Shown one piece after another: positions 59,291 through 64,000 of a stretch of DNA of 64,000 bases. This stretch comes from an uncultured Verrucomicrobia subdivision 3 bacterium. GTDB taxonomy: Bacteria > Verrucomicrobiota > Verrucomicrobiia > Limisphaerales > UBA11358. The DNA lies in the NCBI GenBank assembly GCA_903895255.1, contig CAITTG010000079.1, positions 46,570 through 110,569 of the forward strand. The letters run 5' to 3'. Position numbers and translations under genes: made by a program. The notes beneath the pieces were generated by a model that saw nothing but the letters and a program-made list of their open reading frames with translations, had not been told where the DNA came from and did no database searches. The stretch's first letter is position 1, and every line of letters begins with the position of its first letter.

Positions 59291-60901
59291 TTAACCGGCG
59301 GTGAGCGCGGACCGCTCGTCCTCCAGGGAATGGGTTTTTTCCAGGAAATAATCGTAATTCCCGGCGTACGGCGTGATCTGCCCGGCGTTCACGTGCAACA
59401 CCTTCGTCGCCAGGTGGCGGATGAAATGCACATCGTGCGAAATGAACACCAGCGTGCCCTCGTAACGTTCCAGCGCCAGCGTGAGGGACTCCACCGTGTG
59501 GATGTCCAAATGCGTCGTCGGTTCGTCCATCAGCAACAGGTTGGGCGGGTCCACCAGAAACTTGATCAGGTTGAGCCGGCTCTTTTCGCCACCGCTCAGC
59601 ACCGCCGTCTTTTTATAAATGTCATCCTTCCGGAACAGGAAGGACCCCAGGATGCCGCGCACGTCGTCCTCCCGCATGCCGGGGGCGCACGCCAGCACTT
59701 CGTCGATGACCGTTTTTTCCGGGTCCAGGCTGTCGCCGCGATGCTGGCTGAAATAGCCAATCTTCGCGTTGTGACCCAGGTCGCGCACGCCTTTTTGAAA
59801 TTCCACCACGCCGGCCAGAATTTTCAACAAGGTGGATTTGCCCGCGCCGTTCGGGCCCACGAGCACGGTGCGTTCGCCGCGTTCGATGGTCAGATCCAGC
59901 CCGCTGTAAACCTGGTGGGTGCCGTAGGCCATGTGAATGCCTTCGAGCGAAATCGCCCGCTGACCGCCCCGGGGCGGCTGGGGAATTTGAAAGCGAAACG
60001 GCTTGCGCGGCGCCATCGGCTTTTCAATCAGCTCGAGGCGCTCAATCTGCTTGAGCTTGCTCTGGGCTTGCGAGGCCTTGGACGGCACGGCGCGAAAGCG
60101 GTCGATGAACTCCTGCAGGGCCGAAATTTCCTTCTGCTGGTTTTTCCACGCGGCGAGTTGTTGTTCGTAGCGTTCCTCGCGCTGGCGCAGATAATCCGTG
60201 TAATTCCCTGTGTAGGCGATCAGCTTGCGCTCTTGAATCTCCTGCACTTGCGTGATGATTTCATCCATGAACTGGCGGTCATGCGAAATCAGCAGCACCG
60301 CGCCGGAATAATTCTTGAGATATTGCTGGAGCCAGAGCAGCGAGAGCAGGTCCAGATGGTTCGTCGGTTCGTCCAGCAGCAGCAGGTCCGGTTCCATGAC
60401 CAGCAACCGCGCCAGGCGCGCGCGCATCACCCAGCCGCCGCTCATTTCCTTCGCCGGACGGTTCAAATCCGACTCCCGGTAGCCCAGCCCGCGCAGCATC
60501 TTTTTCGCGAGGGTCTCCACCTGCGGATCGTTTAATTTGTCATGCTTGGCATGGGTCTCCATGTACTCGGGGCTCGACACTTCGCCGGCCTTTTCGAGTT
60601 CATGCAACCGCTTTTCCAGGCGGGGCAATTCATCCACGCGGCCGGTGGCCACGTCCAGGACGGTTTCATCGCCCACCGCCTCGCCCTCCTGGGGCAGGTA
60701 ACCCACCATGGTCCATTCATCGCGTTCCACCGTGCCGGCATCCGGTTCGCGGGTCTTCAGAATGATGGAGAACAGCGTGGATTTCCCGGCGCCATTCGGC
60801 CCCACCAGGGCCACGCGGTCGCCATAATTCACCTGAAACGAGGCGTTCTCAAACAGAGTCCGCCCGCCAAACGTCATCTTCAGATCGCGAATAATGAGCA
60901 T
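59291..60901 (-). CDS. ABC-F family ATPase (ribosome-associated type)
   Basis: 536 residues with two ABC modules and no membrane segment. First module: Walker A GPNGAGKS, signature MSGGWVMRARLARLL, Walker B LLLLDEPTNHLD. A charged ~80-residue linker follows (P-site tRNA interaction motif region: YTGNYTDYLRQREERYEQQL). Second module: GPNGAGKS, LSGGEKSRLNLIKFL, LLLMDEPTTHLD. ABC-F proteins (EttA, Uup, YbiT, antibiotic-protection factors) act on stalled or initiating ribosomes. Size and the short C-terminus fit a housekeeping YbiT-like member more than Uup. The translation cluster lies upstream on the same strand, beyond a terminator. Confidence 0.94.
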   Translation of the reverse strand: MLIIRDLKMTFGGRTLFENASFQVNYGDRVALVGPNGAGKSTLFSIILKTREPDAGTVERDEWTMVGYLPQEGEAVGDETVLDVATGRVDELPRLEKRLHELEKAGEVSSPEYMETHAKHDKLNDPQVETLAKKMLRGLGYRESDLNRPAKEMSGGWVMRARLARLLVMEPDLLLLDEPTNHLDLLSLLWLQQYLKNYSGAVLLISHDRQFMDEIITQVQEIQERKLIAYTGNYTDYLRQREERYEQQLAAWKNQQKEISALQEFIDRFRAVPSKASQAQSKLKQIERLELIEKPMAPRKPFRFQIPQPPRGGQRAISLEGIHMAYGTHQVYSGLDLTIERGERTVLVGPNGAGKSTLLKILAGVVEFQKGVRDLGHNAKIGYFSQHRGDSLDPEKTVIDEVLACAPGMREDDVRGILGSFLFRKDDIYKKTAVLSGGEKSRLNLIKFLVDPPNLLLMDEPTTHLDIHTVESLTLALERYEGTLVFISHDVHFIRHLATKVLHVNAGQITPYAGNYDYFLEKTHSLEDERSALTAG

Positions 60902-61068
60902 GTAAAATTTCCCCGGTCAAAAGTTAACCAACCACAACGGACTCCGATACACCTGGATTGTGGTAGGATTTCCCTTCCCGGATAATCCCGCCAAACCATA
61001 TTCCAGCCGGTGCCTGCATCCGTGTTAATCGGTGTTTCATCCGTGGCTAAAGGTCTTCCCACCAACAC

Positions 61069-61095
61069 AAAAAAGGCGAGGCCGAAGCCTCGCCT
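61069..61095 (-). terminator. Rho-independent terminator after rplS
   Basis: On the minus strand a perfect 9-bp stem (AGGCGAGGC, 61095-61087, pairing with 61082-61074) closes a TTCG tetraloop and runs into a T tract (61074-61069). It ends the rpsP-khpA-trmD-rplS transcript 22 bases after the rplS stop. Confidence 0.93.
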
Positions 61096-61116
61096 GGCTG
61101 AAATGGTCCCGGCCGC

Positions 61117-61506
61117 TTACTTCTTCTTCGGCGCCTTGGCCGCGGCTTGCGCGGCGGTGTCGCGTTCCTTCACCAGCGTCGCGCCCTTGCCCAAACGGCC
61201 GCGCAGGTAGGTGAGCTTGGCCCGGCGGACCGCCCCGTGGCGTTCCACTTCCACCTTGTCCACGCGGGGGGAGTTCAGCGGGAAAATACGTTCCACGCCC
61301 TCGCCGTAGCTGATGCGGCGCACGGTGAAGGTCTCGTTGAGACCATGACCGCGACGGCCAATCACCACGCCCGAGAAAATCTGGATGCGTTCCTTGTCAC
61401 CTTCCACGACCTTCGTGTGGACTTTCACCGAGTCGCCGACCGCGAATACCGCGGCTTCTTTGCGATAGTGTTCCGATTCAATTTTGTCTTGTAATGCCTG
61501 GTTCAT
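61117..61506 (-). CDS. rplS: 50S ribosomal protein L19
   Basis: 129 residues. Family motifs [60 protein letters not shown] and [17 protein letters not shown] are clear. It has a short Lys/Ala-rich C-terminal tail (AAAKAPKKK). It sits at the 30S-50S interface of the ribosome. It is last in the translation cluster, 53 bases after trmD, and is followed by the terminator at 61069-61095. Confidence 0.98.
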   Translation of the reverse strand: MNQALQDKIESEHYRKEAAVFAVGDSVKVHTKVVEGDKERIQIFSGVVIGRRGHGLNETFTVRRISYGEGVERIFPLNSPRVDKVEVERHGAVRRAKLTYLRGRLGKGATLVKERDTAAQAAAKAPKKK

Positions 61507-61559
61507 AAACTTTTATTTCACTGGCCGTCCGGTCTTCCGACCCGCCGGCCGATTCTGCT

Positions 61560-62264
61560 TCACTCTGTTTTGGGGGCGACGTCCGGTGTCGGCTCCCGCT
61601 GTAACAAATCCGGCCGTCTGGCCACCGTCCGCAACCGGGCCTGCTCCCGCCGCCATTTGGCGATCTCGGCATGATTGCCCGAGAGCAGCACTTCCGGGAC
61701 CGGCATCCCGCGAAACTCCGCCGGCCGCGTGTATTGCGGATATTCCAGCAATCCCTCGCTGAAAGACTCATCCCGCGAACTGTCATCGTCACCCAAAACT
61801 CCCGGCAGCAGCCGCGTGACCGCGTCAATCACGATCATCGCCGGCAAGGCGCCGTTGGTCAGCACATAATCACCGATGGACAACTCGTCGTCCGCCAGCG
61901 CCGTCCGCACCCGCTCGTCAAAACCCTCATAGTGGCCCGTGACGAGCAATAAATCCGTTTCTTTCGCCAGTTCGCGCGCAATGCTCTGGTCAAACTTCCG
62001 GCCGCCCGGCGACATTAAAATCACCCGCGTCCGCTCGCCCCGCAAACTTTCCACCGCCTCAAACAGCGGCTCCGGCTTCATCAACATCCCCGGCCCCCCG
62101 CCAAAGGGACGGTCATCCACCGTTTTATGCCGGTCGTGGGTCCAGTCGCGCAGATTGTGGAGTTTGAATTCCAGCTTTCCCGACTCCCGCGCGCGTTTGA
62201 TGATGCTCTCATCCAGCGGGCCGGTGAACATCGCCGGGAACAACGTCAGCACTTCAATCTTCAT
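61560..62264 (-). CDS. trmD: tRNA (guanine-N1)-methyltransferase
   Basis: 234 residues from ATG 62264 (a GTG lies directly before it). SPOUT methyltransferase with the trefoil knot: [79 protein letters not shown], then [18 protein letters not shown]. It methylates G37 of tRNAs to prevent frameshifting. The gene lies between khpA and rplS with short gaps, as in most bacteria, but no rimM precedes it. Confidence 0.98.
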   Translation of the reverse strand: MKIEVLTLFPAMFTGPLDESIIKRARESGKLEFKLHNLRDWTHDRHKTVDDRPFGGGPGMLMKPEPLFEAVESLRGERTRVILMSPGGRKFDQSIARELAKETDLLLVTGHYEGFDERVRTALADDELSIGDYVLTNGALPAMIVIDAVTRLLPGVLGDDDSSRDESFSEGLLEYPQYTRPAEFRGMPVPEVLLSGNHAEIAKWRREQARLRTVARRPDLLQREPTPDVAPKTE

Positions 62265-62291
62265 CACCGGTCACTCTGCCGCCGGCAACCT

Positions 62292-62537
62292 TTAGTGCGC
62301 CGGCCGGTCTTCCACAATCTCCACCGAGCAGCGCAGGCCTTTTTTGGCACTGCCCGCCAGCAACAGGGAGCGAATGGCATTGATCGTCATGCCTTGGCGG
62401 CCGATGATCTTGCCCACATCCGTCGGGGCCAGCCGCAGCTCATACACCGTCAGCCCGCCGCGCTCCACCGGGGTCACGGTCACGGCCTCGGGCTGCTGCA
62501 CCAGGCCCTTGACAATAAATTCAAGAAACGCCTGCAT
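62292..62537 (-). CDS. khpA: KH-domain RNA-binding protein
   Basis: 81 residues. FLEFIVKGLVQQPEAVTVTP at the start and the KH GxxG loop GKIIGRQGMTINAIRSLL identify the KhpA (YlqC) family, which binds RNA, often with KhpB. It follows rpsP by 12 bases, the conserved position of this gene in many phyla. Confidence 0.95.
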   Translation of the reverse strand: MQAFLEFIVKGLVQQPEAVTVTPVERGGLTVYELRLAPTDVGKIIGRQGMTINAIRSLLLAGSAKKGLRCSVEIVEDRPAH

Positions 62538-62549
62538 GACCCGGTAAAA

Positions 62550-62813
62550 TCAGACCGCCGCCGCGACGGCCGCCGTCTTGCCCAGCTTCTTGATGAAACT
62601 GGCGACCGTGTCGCTCGGTTTCGCGCCTTTGCTGATCCAGTATTGGGCGCGGTCGAGTTTCAGGGTGAAATTTTCCCCGGATTTCAAGGGTTGATAGGTG
62701 CCGATTTCCTCGATGCACTTGCCATCGCGGGGGCTCCGGCCATCGGCCACCACAATGCGGTACACCGGGGTGTTTTTCGTGCCGACCCGTTTCATGCGAA
62801 TTTTTACAGCCAT
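62550..62813 (-). CDS. rpsP: 30S ribosomal protein S16
   Basis: 87 residues. [40 protein letters not shown], then [20 protein letters not shown] are diagnostic of S16. It is the first gene of the rpsP-khpA-trmD-rplS cluster. The AT-rich 60 bases upstream probably hold the promoter, with no clear -35/-10 pair found by eye. Confidence 0.98.
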   Translation of the reverse strand: MAVKIRMKRVGTKNTPVYRIVVADGRSPRDGKCIEEIGTYQPLKSGENFTLKLDRAQYWISKGAKPSDTVASFIKKLGKTAAVAAAV

Positions 62814-63230
62814 AAATATATCAAAAGAGCGTTAAGCGTAACAAATGGGTAAAAATTCGCAAGCCCTCTTTTCAAGAAAATGCTGCCGGCGCGAAAATCC
62901 CCGGGAATGGGGGGCCAAGTCTAAAGTCCCCGGTCCAAAGCGTGGCGGTCCGGTTGGTTGACAAAATTTAAATCGCATCGCCGACCGGCGGGCGGTTGCC
63001 GGTTCCCCGCCCTGAAAAGGGCGACTGATAATAGCCCAGGGCAACCGAGCATCGCGAGGGCCGCCCTGGGTGGCACGCCCCCAATTCCAGCTCCCTCCCC
63101 GCCATTCGGATGGAGGGGAGGGGTGGGGAGGGGAGGCGCTCACGCTGACCCAGCAGGTGTTCTGGCGCTTGGCAACCCAATGGATAGGCCCGGTCCAACG
63201 TCATGTACCCCCCCCTCCCCAAATTTTTTC

Positions 63231-63270
63231 ACCTTGAATCACCTTGAATCACCTTGAATAGCCTTGAATG
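63231..63270 (+). repeat. Tandem 10-base repeat, four units
   Basis: Four successive units: ACCTTGAATC, ACCTTGAATC, ACCTTGAATA and GCCTTGAATG. The first two are identical and the later ones carry one and two changes. It is too short and spacerless to be a CRISPR array. Confidence 0.85.
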
Positions 63271-63430
63271 GAGGAACCGGCCTGAGGCGCGGGGCGCGGG
63301 GCGCGGGGCCCGAGGCGGAACTGGGGGGGCGAGTCCCTAGTCCCAGGTCTGATGTCCAAGGTCCAACGCCTCGAAATTGGCAGGCTCCGGGCGGGCGACC
63401 GAGTCCGGGACCTTCATTATTTTTTTATTG

Positions 63431-63460
63431 GCCGGATGTGCCCTGATGTACCCGGATGTG
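63431..63460 (+). repeat. Tandem 10-base repeat, three units
   Basis: Units GCCGGATGTG, CCCTGATGTA and CCCGGATGTG follow directly, and a partial GCCGG starts a fourth. It is flanked by G-rich GGCGCGG runs. The 10-base period matches that of the array at 63231. Confidence 0.6.
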
Positions 63461-64000
63461 GCCGGAGAGGCACGGGGCGCGGGGCGCGGGGGAAAAACCA
63501 AGCCGCATTCAAATATCCGCCGGGCGGGCGGGGTATGTCACAGAACCTCCGGATGGCATCAGCCACCGCACCCGGACGGGGCGGTCCGGGCGGCGTTACC
63601 ATAATAGCATCGCCTGATGAGTTGTCAAATGGGGGACGGGAAATTGTTTCCCAGGTCCAAAGGCCCGCTAATTCCTCAGCCCAGCCCATGCGGACTGGGG
63701 CCGCCCGCCCGGCCATTCGGCGGGCTAAAGGCCCGCGATAGTCGTTCCGGAGCGCCGGCTTGCCGCCGGCTTTGGACGTCCTGCCCCCAGCAACGGTCCG
63801 CTACGAATCCGACCTCCCCCAACGCCGCGCGGCGGAAAGCCGGTCACGGACCGCCCGCTCCAACCCCACGCAAAACCGCAAAAAAAGAAACGTTAAATCG
63901 TAGCGGTGAACTGGTGTTCACCGCAAAAATCCCGACTGCTCATTAACCATTGATCGCCAGTTGCACCCGCCACCGCAGCGGAGCGCCGGCTTTGGACGTC

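Larger units (their letters stand above)
62850..64000. repeat. Non-coding region rich in short dispersed and tandem repeats
   Basis: About 1.15 kb without a supportable gene. It contains GTCCAAx-like heptads (62920-62942, 63333-63370), a 10-base tandem repeat (63231-63270), G-rich GGCGCGG runs (63286-63310, 63473-63492), a second 10-base repeat (63431-63460), a GCGGGC hairpin (63718-63735), and a 17-base direct repeat (63764-63780 and 63984-64000). Segment 62960-63090 read on the minus strand gives ALGYYQSPF, a pseudo-peptide I recall from spurious annotations in related genomes, which suggests an interspersed repeat. Confidence 0.6.

Noticed and set aside
63231..63492. CRISPR array
   Set aside because: The repeats are 7-10 bases, directly tandem and without spacers, and no cas gene is in the window.

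Overview
The window looks like a piece of a Verrucomicrobia chromosome, probably the Limisphaerales/Pedosphaera-like group. This is inferred from gene style, not from a marker phylogeny. The pointers are GC-rich DNA, giant secreted proteins built of autotransporter-associated beta-strand repeats, single prepilin-type proteins with the [20 protein letters not shown] signature, a XylR-like (LacI-type sensor plus AraC HTH) regulator, many secreted glycoside hydrolases and esterases without SusC/SusD, and GC-rich dispersed intergenic repeats. No rRNA, tRNA, CRISPR array, integrase or transposase was found.

Layout. 0-3 kb: a YjbQ-family gene (cut by the window edge), a secreted coiled-coil/TPR protein and an HNH endonuclease. 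3.3-12.5 kb: a XylR-like regulator, a 2,022-residue beta-strand repeat protein, a prepilin-like protein and an LTXXQ protein. 12.7-15.9 kb: APS kinase, a membrane-anchored sulfotransferase and mannose-1-phosphate guanylyltransferase, which together suggest a sulfated glycan. 16-25.7 kb: tRNA-modification genes (tgt, mnmD-like, dus) mixed with an arabinofuranosidase-like enzyme, a GH78 rhamnosidase and a transglutaminase-like protein. 25.7-33.9 kb: a tripartite RND efflux operon, a Bcr/CflA-type MFS pump and a DUF4202 protein.

34-55.5 kb is the most interesting region, a xylan/glucuronoxylan depolymerisation locus. It holds a CE1-type esterase, a NarL-type response regulator, a histidine kinase with a PA14-like periplasmic sensor region, a CE6/SASA esterase, a GH10 xylanase, a GH30 xylanase with lectin-like modules, a GH43 enzyme, the wreck of a GH3 gene, a second CE1-type esterase, a second prepilin-like/beta-strand-repeat pair and an alpha/beta-hydrolase esterase. 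Five copies of an inverted repeat, consensus ATATGAC-N4-GTCATAT, lie in intergenic DNA of this stretch only: upstream of the response regulator, both CE1 genes, the divergent GH30/GH43 pair and the divergent repeat-protein/esterase pair. I infer a regulon, most simply controlled by the resident two-component system.

55.6-62.8 kb: a quinone oxidoreductase, a B12-type radical SAM protein with a C-terminal STAS-like segment, an unknown protein, an ABC-F ATPase, and the rplS-trmD-khpA-rpsP translation cluster (no rimM between khpA and trmD). 62.8-64 kb is non-coding and rich in short repeats.
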